DNA of 64,000 nucleotides from Ceratothoa steindachneri (lineage: Eukaryota; Arthropoda; Malacostraca; Isopoda; Cymothoidae), in the NCBI GenBank assembly GCA_963969495.1, contig OZ018324.1, forward strand, positions 139,806,355 to 139,870,354, given 5' to 3'. Below are positions 53,801 to 64,000 of this stretch, piece by piece; position 1 is the stretch's first letter, and every line of letters starts with the position of its first letter. The notes below the pieces were generated by a model. The model was given only the letters and a program-made list of their open reading frames with translations. It was not told the DNA's origin and ran no database searches. Made by a program: the position numbers and the translations under genes.

Positions 53801-56800
53801 TCTTTGGTTGAGAGGGGGAGAAACGTGGTTCTTTTGGTTGAGAGAGGGGGAAACGTGGCTCTTTGGCTGAGTGGAGGGGAGACGTGGTTCTTTGGTTGAT
53901 TAGGGGAGAAGACGTAGTTCTTTGGTTGAGTGGGGGGAAGACGTGGTTCCTTGGTTGAGTAGGGGAAGATGTGGTTCTTTGGTTGAGTCAGGGGAGAGAC
54001 AACGTTTTTTGGTTGAGTAAGGGGGGGACGTGCCTCTTTGGTTGAGAGGGGGGGAGACTTGGTTCTTTGGTTCAGTGGAGGGGAGACGTGGTTCTTTGGT
54101 TGAGTGGGGGGAAGACGTGGTTCTTGGGTTGAGTGGGGGGAAGACGTGGTTCTTTGGTTTAGTGGGAGGAAGACGTGGTTCTTTGGTTGAGTGGGGGGAA
54201 GACGTGGTTCCTTGGTTAAGTGGGGGGAAGACGTGGTTCTTTGGTTGAGTGGGGGAAAGACGTGGTTCTTTGGTTGAGTGGGGGAAAGACGTGGTTCTTT
54301 GGTTAAGTAGGGGGTCGACGTGGTTCTTTGGTGAGTAAGGGGAGAAACGTGGTTCTTTTGTTGAGTGGGGGGGAGACATTGTTCTTTTGTTGAGTGGGGG
54401 GGGAGACGTTGTTCTTTTGTTGAGTTGGGGGTAGAAATTGTTCTTTGGTTGAGTGAGGGGGAGACGTGGTTATTTGGTTGAGTGGGGGCGGGGACGAGGT
54501 TATTTGGTTGAGTGGGCTGGGAGACGTGGTTCTTTGGTTGAGTAGGCGGGGGGGGGGTAGACATGGTTTTTTGGTTGAGTAAGGGGGGAGACGTGGTTTC
54601 TTTGGTTGAGTAAGGGAGGAGACGTGGTTTCTTTGGTTGAGTGGGGGGGAGACGTGGTTTCTTTGGTTGAGTGGGGGGGAGACGTGGTTTCTTTGGTTGA
54701 GTGGGGGGGAGACGTGGTTCTTTGGTTGAGTGGGGGAAAGACGTGGTTCTTTGGTTGAGTGGGGGAAAGACGTGGTTCTTTGGTTAAGTAGGGGGTCGAC
54801 GTGGTTCTTTGGTGAGTAAGGGGAGAAACGTGGTTCTTTGGTTGAGTGGGGGGGAGACGTGGTTCTTTTGTTGAGTGGGGGAGAGCCATTGTTCTTTTGT
54901 TGAGTGGGGGGGGAGACATTGTTCTTTTGTTGAGTGGGGGGGAGAAATTGTTCTTTGGTTGAGTGAGGGGGAGACGTGGTTATTTGGTTGAGTGGGGGCG
55001 GGGACGAGGTTATTTGTTTGAGTGGGGTGGGAGGCGTGGTTCTTTGGTTGAGTAGGCGGGGGGGTAGACATGGTTTTTTGGTTGAGTAAGGGGGGAGACG
55101 TGGTTTCTTTGGTTGAGTAAGGGGGGAGACGTGGTTTCTTTGGTTGAGTAAGGGGGGAGACGTGGTTTCTTTGGTTGAGTGGGGGGGAGACGTGGTTCTT
55201 TCGTTGAGTGTGGGGGGGAGACGGGGTTCTTTGGTTGAGTCGGGGGGAGACAGGGTTCTTTAGTTGAGTGGGAGGGAGACGGGGTTCTTTGGTTGAGTGG
55301 GGGGGAGACGTGGTTCTTTGGTTGAGTGGGCGGGGGAGACGTAGTTCTTTGGTTGAGTGGGGGGGGAGACGTGGTTCTTTGGTTAAGTGGGGGGAGACGT
55401 GGTTCTTTGGTTAAGTGGGGGGAGACGTGGTTCTTTGGTTAAGTGGGGGGGAGACGTGGTTCTTTGGTTGCGTGAGGGGGAGACGGGGTTCTTTGGTTGA
55501 GTGGGGGGGGGAGACGGGGTTCTTTGGTTGAGTGGGGGGGAGACGGGGTTCTTTGGTTTAGTGGGGGGGAGACGGGGTTCTTTGGTTTAGTGGGGGGAGA
55601 CTGGGTTCTTTGGTTGAGTGGGGGAGACTTGGTTCTTTGGTTGATTGGGGGGAGACGTGGTTCTTTGGTTGAGTGCTGGGGAGACGTGGTTCTTTGGTTG
55701 AGTAAGGGATAGACGTGGTTCTTTCGTTTAGGGGGGGGGAGACGTGGTTCTTTCGTTTAGGGGGGAGACGTGGTTCTTTCGTTTAGGGGGGAGACGTGGT
55801 TCTTTCGTTTAGGGGGGAGACGTGGTTTTGATGTTGAGTGGGGGAGAGACGTGGTTCTTTAGTTAAGTGGGGGAGAGACGTGGTTCTTTGGTTGAGTGGG
55901 GGGGATACGTGGTTCTTTGGTTGAGTGGGGAGGAGACGTGGTTGTTTGGTTGAGTGGGATGATACGTGGTTCGTTGGTTGAGTGGGATGGGACGTGGTTC
56001 GTTGGTTGAGTGGGGGGGAGACGTGGTTCGTTGGTTGAGTGGGGGGGAGACGTGTTTCTTTGGTTAAGTGGGGGGGAGACGTGTTTCTTTGGTTGAGTGG
56101 GGGGAGACGTGGTTCTTTGGTTGAGTGGGGGGAGACTTGGTTCTTTGGTTGAGTGGGAGGGAGACGTGGTTCTTTGGTTGAGTGGGAGGGAGACTTGGTT
56201 CTTTGGTTGAGTTTTGGAAGGGGGGGGAGACGCGGTTATTTGGTTGAGAGGGAAAGAGACGTGGTTCTTTGGTTGAGAGGGGGAGAAACGTGGTTCTTTG
56301 GTTGAGAGAGAAGGAAACGTGGCTCTTTGGCTGAGTGGAGGGGAGACGTGGTTCTTTGGTTGAGTAGGGGTGAAGAGGTAGTTCTTTGGTTGAGTGGGGG
56401 GAAGACGTGGTTCCTCGGTTGAGTAGGGGAAGATGTGGTTCCTCGGTTGAGTAGGGGAAGATGTGGTTCTTTGGTTGAGTCAAGGGAGAGACAACGTCTT
56501 TTGGTTGAGTAGGGGGGAGAAGTGCCTCTTTGGTTGAGAGGGAGGAGACTTGGCTCTTTGGTTCAGTGGAGGGGAGACGTGGTTCTTTGGTTGAGTGGGG
56601 GGAAGACGTGGTTCTTTGGTTGAGTGGGAGGAAGACGTGGTTCTTTGGTTGAGTGGGGGAAAGACGTGGCTCTTTGGTTAAGTAGGGGGTCGAAGGGGTT
56701 CTTTGGTGAGTAAGGAGAGAAACGTGGTTCTTTGGTTGAGTGGGGGGGGAGACATTGTTCTTTGGTTGAGTGGGGGGGAGACATTGTTCTTTGGTTGAGT

Positions 56801-59800
56801 GGGGGGGAGACATTGTTCTTTTTTTTGAGTGGGGGGGAGAAATTGTTCTTTGGTTGAGTGGGGGGGAGAAATTGTTCTTTGGTTGAGTGGGGGGGAGACG
56901 TGGTTTGTTTGGTTGAGTGGGGAGAGACGTGGTTCTTTGGTTGAGTGTGTGGGGGAGACGTGGTTCTTTAGTGGAGTGTGGGGGGGGGGGGAGACGGGGT
57001 TCTTTGGTTGAGTCGGGGGGAGACGGGGTTGTTTGGTTGAGTCGGGGGGAGACGGGGTTGTTTGGTTGAGTGGGGGGGGAGACGGGGTTCTTTGGTTGAT
57101 TGAGGGGGAGACGGGGTTTGTTGGTTGATTCGGGGGGAGACGTGGTTCTTTGGTTGAGTGGGGGGGAGACGTGGTTCTTTGGTTAAGTTGGGGGGAGACG
57201 TGGTTCTTTGGTTGCGTGAGGGGGAGACGTGGTTCTTTGGTTGAGTGGGGGGAGACGTGGTTCTTTGGTTGAGTGTGGGGGGGGGAGACGTGGTTCTTTA
57301 GTGGAGTGTGGGGGGGAGACGGGGTTCTTTGGTTGAGTCGGGGGGAGACGGGGTTCTTTGGTTTAGTGGGAGGGAGACGGGGTTATTTGGTTGAGTGGGG
57401 GGGGGGTTCTTTGGTTGAGTGGGGGGGAGACGTGGTTCTTTGGTTTAGTGCGGGGGAGAAGGGGTTCTTTGGTTTAGTGGGGGGGGTTCTTTGGTTTAGT
57501 GGGGGGGGGTTCTTTGGTTGAGGGGGGGACAAAGTTCTTTGGTTCAGGGGGGAGGGGGTTTGGGGTTGAGGGGGGGAGACGTGTTTCTTTGGTTGAGTAG
57601 GGGAGAGACGTGGTTTCTTTGGTTGAGTGGGGGGAGACGTGGTTTCTTTGGTTGAGTGTGGGGGGGAGACGTGGTTCTTTGGTTGAGTAGAAGGGAGACA
57701 AGGTTTTTGGTTGATTGGGGGGGGAACGTGGTTCTTTGGTTGAGTGGGGGAGAGACGTGGTTCTTTGGTTGAGTAGGGAGGGAGACGTGGTTCTTTGGTT
57801 GAGTGGGGGAGGAGACGTGGTTCTTTGGTTGAGTGGGGGAAGAGACGTGGTTCTTTGGTTGAGTGGGGGAAGAGACGTGGTTCTTTGGTTGAGTGGGGGG
57901 AGACGTGGTTCTTTGGTTAAGTGGGAGGGAGACGTGGTTCTTTGGTTGAGTTTGGGAAGGTGGGGAGACGTGGTTCTTTGGTTGAGAGGGGAAGAGACGT
58001 GGTTCTTTGGTTGAGAGGGGGAGAAACGTGGTTCTTTTGGTTGAGAGAGGGGGAAACGTGGCTCTTTGGCTGAGTGGAGGGGAGACGTGGTTCTTTGGTT
58101 GAGTAGGGGTGAAGAGGTAGTTCTTTGGTTGAGTGGGGGGAAGACGTGGTTCCTCGGTTGAGTAGGGGAAGATGTGGTTCCTCGGTTGAGTAGGGGAAGA
58201 TGTGGTTCTTTGGTTGAGTCAAGGGAGAGACAACGTCTTTTGGTTGAGTAGGGGGGAGAAGTGCCTCTTTGGTTGAGAGGGAGGAGACTTGGCTCTTTGG
58301 TTCAGTGGAGGGGAGACGTGGTTCTTTGGTTGAGTGGGGGGAAGACGTGGTTCTTTGGTTGAGTGGGAGGAAGACGTGGTTCTTTGGTTGAGTGGGGGAA
58401 AGACGTGGTTCTTTGGTTAAGTAGGGGGTCGAAGGGGTTCTTTGGTGAGTAAGGAGAGAAACGTGGTTCTTTGGTTGAGTGGGGGGGGAGACATTGTTCT
58501 TTGGTTGAGTGGGGGGGAGACATTGTTCTTTTTTTGAGTGGGGGGGAGAAATTGTTCTTTGGTTGAGTGGGGGGGAGACGTGGTTATTTGGTTGAGTGGG
58601 GGCGGGGACGAGGTTATTTGGTTGAGTGAGGGGAGACTTGGTTTTTTGGTTGAGTATGCGGGGGGGGTAGACATGGTTTTTTGTTTGAGTAAGGGGGGAG
58701 ACGTGGTTTCTTTGGTTGAGTGGGGGGGAGACGTGGTTTGTTTGGTTGAGTGGGGAGAGACGTGGTTCTTTGGTTGAGTGTGTGGGGGGAGACGTGGTTC
58801 TTTAGTGGAGTGTGAGGGGGGGGAGACGGGGTTCTTTGGTTGAGTCGGGGGGAGACGGGGTTGTTTGGTTGAGTGGGGGGGGAGACGGGGTTCTTTGGTT
58901 GATTGAGGGGGAGACGGGGTTTGTTGGTTGATTCGGGGGGAGACGTGGTTCTTTGGTTGAGTGGGGGGGAGACGTGGTTCTTTGGTTAAGTTGGGGGGAG
59001 ACGTGGTTCTTTGGTTGCGTGAGGGGGAGACGTGGTTCTTTGGTTGAGTGGGGGGAGACGTGGTTCTTTGGTTGAGTGTGGGGGGGGAGACGTGGTTCTT
59101 TAGTGGAGTGTGGGGGGGAGACGGGGTTCTTTGGTTGAGTCGGGGGGAGACGGGGTACTTTGGTTTAGTGGGAGGGAGACGGGGTTATTTGGTTGAGTGG
59201 GGGGGGGGGTTCTTTGGTTGAGTGGGGGGGAGACGTGGTTCTTTGGTTTAGTGCGGGGGAGAAGGGGTTCTTTGGTTTAGTGGGGGGGTTCTTTGGTTTA
59301 GTGGGGGGGGGGTTCTTTGGTTGAGGGGGGGGGGGCAAAGTTGTTTGGTTCAGGGGGGAGGGGGTTTGGGGTTGAGGGGGGAGACGTGTTTCTTTGGTTG
59401 AGTAGGGGAGAGACGTGGTTTCTTTGGTTGAGTGGGGGGAGACGTGGTTTCTTTGGTTAAGGGGGGGGGAGACGTCATTCTTTGGTTAAGTGGGGGAGGA
59501 GACGTGGTTCTTTGGTTGAGTGTGGGGGGGAGACGTGGTTCTTTGGTTGAGTAGAAGGGAGACAAGGTTTTTGGTTGATTGGGGGGGGGGAACGTGGTTC
59601 TTTGGTTGAGTGGGGGAGAGACGTGGTTCTTTGGTTGAGTAGGGAGGGAGCCGTGGTTCTTTGGTTGAGTGGGAGGAGACGTGGTTCTTTGGTTGAGTGG
59701 GGGAAGAGACGTGGTTCTTTGGTTGAGTGGGGGGAGACGTGGTTCTTTGGTTAAGTGGGAGGGAGACGTGGTTCTTTGGTTGAGTTTGGGAAGGTGGGGA

Positions 59801-62800
59801 GACGTGGTTCTTTGGTTGAGAGGGGAAGAGACGTGGTTCTTTGGTTGAGAGGGGGAGAAACGTGGTTCTTTTGGTTGAGAGAGGGGGAAACGTGGCTCTT
59901 TGGCTGAGTGGAGGGGAGACGTGGTTCTTTGGTTGATTAGGGGAGAAGACGTAGTTCTTTGGTTGAGTGGGGGGAAGACGTGGTTCCTTGGTTGAGTAGG
60001 GGAAGATGTGGTTCTTTGGTTGAGTCAGGGGAGAGACAACGTTTTTTGGTTGAGTAAGGGGGGGACGTGCCTCTTTGGTTGAGAGGGGGGGAGACTTGGT
60101 TCTTTGGTTCAGTGGAGGGGAGACGTGGTTCTTTGGTTGAGTGGGGGGAAGACGTGGTTCTTGGGTTGAGTGGGGGGAAGACGTGGTTCTTTGGTTTAGT
60201 GGGAGGAAGACGTGGTTCTTTGGTTGAGTGGGGGGAAGACGTGGTTCCTTGGTTAAGTGGGGGGAAGACGTGGTTCTTTGGTTGAGTGGGGGAAAGACGT
60301 GGTTCTTTGGTTGAGTGGGGGAAAGACGTGGTTCTTTGGTTAAGTAGGGGGTCGACGTGGTTCTTTGGTGAGTAAGGGGAGAAACGTGGTTCTTTTGTTG
60401 AGTGGGGGGGAGACATTGTTCTTTTGTTGAGTGGGGGGGGAGACGTTGTTCTTTTGTTGAGTTGGGGGTAGAAATTGTTCTTTGGTTGAGTGAGGGGGAG
60501 ACGTGGTTATTTGGTTGAGTGGGGGCGGGGACGAGGTTATTTGGTTGAGTGGGCTGGGAGACGTGGTTCTTTGGTTGAGTAGGCGGGGGGGGGGGTAGAC
60601 ATGGTTTTTTGGTTGAGTAAGGGGGGAGACGTGGTTTCTTTGGTTGAGTAAGGGAGGAGACGTGGTTTCTTTGGTTGAGTGGGGGGGAGACGTGGTTTCT
60701 TTGGTTGAGTGGGGGGGAGACGTGGTTTCTTTGGTTGAGTAGGGGGGAGACGTGGTTCTTTGGTTGAGTGGGGGAAAGACGTGGTTCTTTGGTTGAGTGG
60801 GGGAAAGACGTGGTTCTTTGGTTAAGTAGGGGGTCGACGTGGTTCTTTGGTGAGTAAGGGGAGAAACGTGGTTCTTTGGTTGAGTGGGGGGGAGACGTGG
60901 TTCTTTTGTTGAGTGGGGGGGAGCCATTGTTCTTTTGTTGAGTGGGGGGGGAGACATTGTTCTTTTGTTGAGTGGGGGGGAGAAATTGTTCTTTGGTTGA
61001 GTGAGGGGGAGACGTGGTTATTTGGTTGAGTGGGGGCGGGGACGAGGTTATTTGTTTGAGTGGGGTGGGAGGCGTGGTTCTTTGGTTGAGTAGGCGGGGG
61101 GGTAGACATGGTTTTTTGGTTGAGTAAGGGGGGAGACGTGGTTTCTTTGGTTGAGTAAGGGGGGGAGACGTGGTTTCTTTGGTTGAGTAAGGGGGGAGAC
61201 GTGGTTTCTTTGGTTGAGTGGGGGGGAGACGTGGTTCTTTCGTTGAGTGTGGGGGGGAGACGGGGTTCTTTGGTTGAGTCGGGGGGAGACAGGGTTCTTT
61301 AGTTGAGTGGGAGGGAGACGGGGTTCTTTGGTTGAGTGGGGGGGAGACGTGGTTCTTTGGTTGAGTGGGCGGGGGAGACGTAGTTCTTTGGTTGAGTGGG
61401 GGGGGAGACGTGGTTCTTTGGTTAAGTGGGGGGAGACGTGGTTCTTTGGTTAAGTGGGGGGAGACGTGGTTCTTTGGTTAAGTGGGGGGGAGACGTGGTT
61501 CTTTGGTTGCGTGAGGGGGAGACGGGGTTCTTTGGTTGAGTGGGGGGGGGAGACGGGGTTCTTTGGTTGAGTGGGGGGGAGACGGGGTTCTTTGGTTTAG
61601 TGGGGGGGAGACGGGGTTCTTTGGTTTAGTGGGGGGAGACTGGGTTCTTTGGTTGAGTGGGGGAGACTTGGTTCTTTGGTTGATTGGGGGGAGACGTGGT
61701 TCTTTGGTTGAGTGCTGGGGAGACGTGGTTCTTTGGTTGAGTAAGGGATAGACGTGGTTCTTTCGTTTAGGGGGGGGGAGACGTGGTTCTTTCGTTTAGG
61801 GGGGAGACGTGGTTCTTTCGTTTAGGGGGGAGACGTGGTTCTTTCGTTTAGGGGGGAGACGTGGTTTTGATGTTGAGTGGGGGAGAGACGTGGTTCTTTA
61901 GTTAAGTGGGGGAGAGACGTGGTTCTTTGGTTGAGTGGGGGGGATACGTGGTTCTTTGGTTGAGTGGGGAGGAGACGTGGTTCTTTGGTTGAGTGGGATG
62001 GTACGTGGTTCTTTGGTTGAGTGGGATGGGACGTGGTTCGTTGGTTGAGTGGGGGGGAGACGTGGTTCGTTGGTTGAGTGGGGGGGAGACGTGTTTCTTT
62101 GGTTGAGTGGGGGGGAGACGTGTTTCTTTGGTTGAGTGGGGGGGAGACGTGTTTCTTTGGTTGAGTGGGGGGAGACGTGGTTCTTTGGTTGAGTGGGGGG
62201 AGACTCGGTTCTTTGGTTGAGTGGGAGGGAGACGTGGTTCTTTGGTTGAGTGGGAGGGAGACTTGGTTCTTTGGTTGAGTTTGGGAAGGGGGGGGAGACG
62301 CGGTTATTTGGTTGAGAGGGAAAGAGACGTGGTTCTTTGGTTGAGAGGGGAAGAAACGTGGTTCTTTGATTGAGAGAGAAGGAAACGTGGCTCTTTGGCT
62401 GAGTGGAGGGGAGACGTGGTTCTTTGGTTGAGTAGGGGTGAAGAGGTAGTTCTTTGGTTGAGTGGGGGGAAGACGTGGTTCCTCGGTTGAGTAGGGGAAG
62501 ATGTGGTTCCTCGGTTGAGTAGGGGAAGATGTGGTTCTTTGGTTGAGTCAAGGGAGAGACAACGTCTTTTGGTTGAGTAGGGGGGAGAAGTGCCTCTTTG
62601 GTTGAGAGGGAGGAGACTTGGCTCTTTGGTTCAGTGGAGGGGAGACGTGGTTCTTTGGTTGAGTGGGGGGAAGACGTGGTTCTTTGGTTGAGTGGGAGGA
62701 AGACGTGGTTCTTTGGTTGAGTGGGGGAAAGACGTGGCTCTTTGGTTAAGTAGGGGGTCGAAGGGGTTCTTTGGTGAGTAAGGAGAGAAACGTGGTTCTT

Positions 62801-64000
62801 TGGTTGAGTGGGGGGGGAGACATTGTTCTTTGGTTGAGTGGGGGGGAGACATTGTTCTTTGGTTGAGTGGGGGGGAGACATTGTTCTTTTTTTTGAGTGG
62901 GGGGGAGAAATTGTTCTTTGGTTGAGTGGGGGGGAGAAATTGTTCTTTGGTTGAGTGGGGGGGAGACGTGGTTTGTTTGGTTGAGTGGGGAGAGACGTGG
63001 TTCTTTGGTTGAGTGTGTGGGGGAGACGTGGTTCTTTAGTGGAGTGTGGGGGGGGGGGGAGACGGGGTTCTTTGGTTGAGTCGGGGGGAGACGTGGTTTG
63101 TTTGGTTGAGTGGGGAGAGACGTAGTTCTTTGGTTGAGTGTGTGGGGGAGACGTGGTTCTTTAGTGGAGTGTGGGGGGGGGAGACGGGGTTCTTTGGTTG
63201 AGTCGGGGGGAGACGGGGTTGTTTGGTTGAGTGGGGGGGGAGACGGGGTTCTTTGGTTGATTGAGGGGGAGACGGGGTTTGTTGGTTGATTCGGGGGGAG
63301 ACGTGGTTCTTTGGTTGAGTGGGGGGGAGACGTGGTTCTTTGGTTAAGTTGGGGGGAGACGTGGTTCTTTGGTTGCGTGAGGGGGAGACGTGGTTCTTTG
63401 GTTGAGTGGGGGGAGACGTGGTTCTTTGGTTGAGTGTGGGGGGGGAGACGTGGTTCTTTAGTGGAGTGTGGGGGGGAGACGGGGTTCTTTGGTTGAGTCG
63501 GGGGGAGACGGGGTTCTTTGGTTTAGTGGGAGGGAGACGGGGTTATTTGGTTGAGTGGGGGGGGGGTTCTTTGGTTGAGTGGGGGGGAGACGTGGTTCTT
63601 TGGTTTAGTGCGGGGGAGAAGGGGTTCTTTGGTTTAGTGGGGGGGGTTCTTTGGTTTAGTGGGGGGGGGGTTCTTTGGTTGAGGGGGGGGACAAAGTTCT
63701 TTGGTTCAGGGGGGAGGGGGTTTGGGGTTGAGGGGGGGGAGACGTGTTTCTTTGGTTGAGTAGGGGAGAGACGTGGTTTCTTTGGTTGAGTGGGGGGAGA
63801 CGTGGTTTCTTTGGTTAAGGGGGGGGGAGACGTCGTTCTTTGGTTAAGTGGGGGAGGAGACGTGGTTCTTTCGTTGAGTGTGGGGGGGAGACGTGGTTCT
63901 TTGGTTGAGTAGAAGGGAGACAAGGTTTTTGGTTGATTGGGGGGGGGGGAACGTGGTTCTTTGGTTGAGTGGGCGAGAGACGTGGTTCTTTGGTTGAGTA
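47821..64000 (+). repeat. 29-bp satellite array (27-31 bp units), runs off the window
   Basis: Roughly 550 units. The constant part reads AGACGTGGTTCTTTGGTT then GAGT, followed by a G run of variable length (usually 5-9) that accounts for most of the length variation. Variants such as AGACGGGG, AGACATTG and CGTTTAGGGG recur in fixed order. From about 48.6 kb they define a higher-order repeat of about 6.07 kb. The array continues past position 64000. Confidence 0.97.
48600..64000 (+). repeat. About 6.07-kb higher-order repeat, two full copies and a third partial
   Basis: Marker segments recur at constant spacing: 49999-50748, 56064-56813 and a third ending at 62881 (shifts of 6065 and 6068); 51407-51634 and 57474-57701 (6067); 53313-53528 and 59350-59565 (6037). 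The translated 249-residue strings of the first two copies of the first marker differ at one residue, so the copies are nearly identical. The first repeat appears to begin near 48.6 kb; that boundary is approximate. Confidence 0.85.

Noticed and set aside
48545..63923. Many long minus-strand ORFs rich in Pro, Thr, Lys and Ser
   Set aside because: They are translations of a tandem repeat that happens to lack stops in all minus frames; starts vary and no unique sequence is included.

Overview
This is eukaryotic, almost certainly invertebrate and probably arthropod, nuclear DNA. The unique parts are AT-rich. The window holds remnants of five classes of transposable element, one candidate host gene and a long satellite array. 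The mix (Pao/BEL, I/Jockey-type LINEs with RNase H, Tc1, Penelope-like GIY-YIG) suits a crustacean or another arthropod; the species cannot be fixed from the sequence. There are no operons, rRNA genes or convincing tRNAs.

Layout. 1-1571 (minus): decayed LINE with a PHD finger, a coiled coil and an AP-type endonuclease, running off the left edge. 2112-3466 (plus): tail of an LTR element, with a possible envelope-like membrane segment, a polypurine tract and a candidate LTR. 4556-8990 (plus): copy A of a GC-rich I/Jockey-type LINE, internally deleted. 9806-17260 (minus): a nearly complete but broken BEL/Pao retrotransposon with both LTRs. 18549-19890 (minus): dead Tc1-like transposon. 20020-20326 (plus): GIY-YIG fragment of a Penelope-like element. 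21215-39838 (plus): a cluster of the same LINE family as copy A: 3' fragment Z, copy B with copy C inserted in it, a gag of another lineage, copy D and a decayed 3' piece E.

40596-43322 holds one uninterrupted 908-codon ORF, AT-rich like the unique flanks, encoding a basic, Ser/Pro-rich protein I do not recognise. It is the only strong host-gene candidate. From 44474 to the right edge the DNA is tandem repeat: a 24-bp block, then a graded series of related units of about 22, 24, 26 and 29 bp. The 29-bp array is arranged in a higher-order repeat of about 6.07 kb, with two full copies and part of a third visible.

In the LINE family, ORF1 is a gag-like protein with three zinc knuckles. ORF2 carries endonuclease, reverse transcriptase, RNase H and a C-terminal Cys/His motif. 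ORF2 lies in the -1 frame and overlaps the end of ORF1 at a conserved GC hairpin. Every copy is inactivated. The most distinctive signals are the satellite series with its higher-order repeat, the PHD-finger LINE, the microhomology deletion in copy A, the insertion of C into B with target loss, and the unknown Ser/Pro-rich gene.
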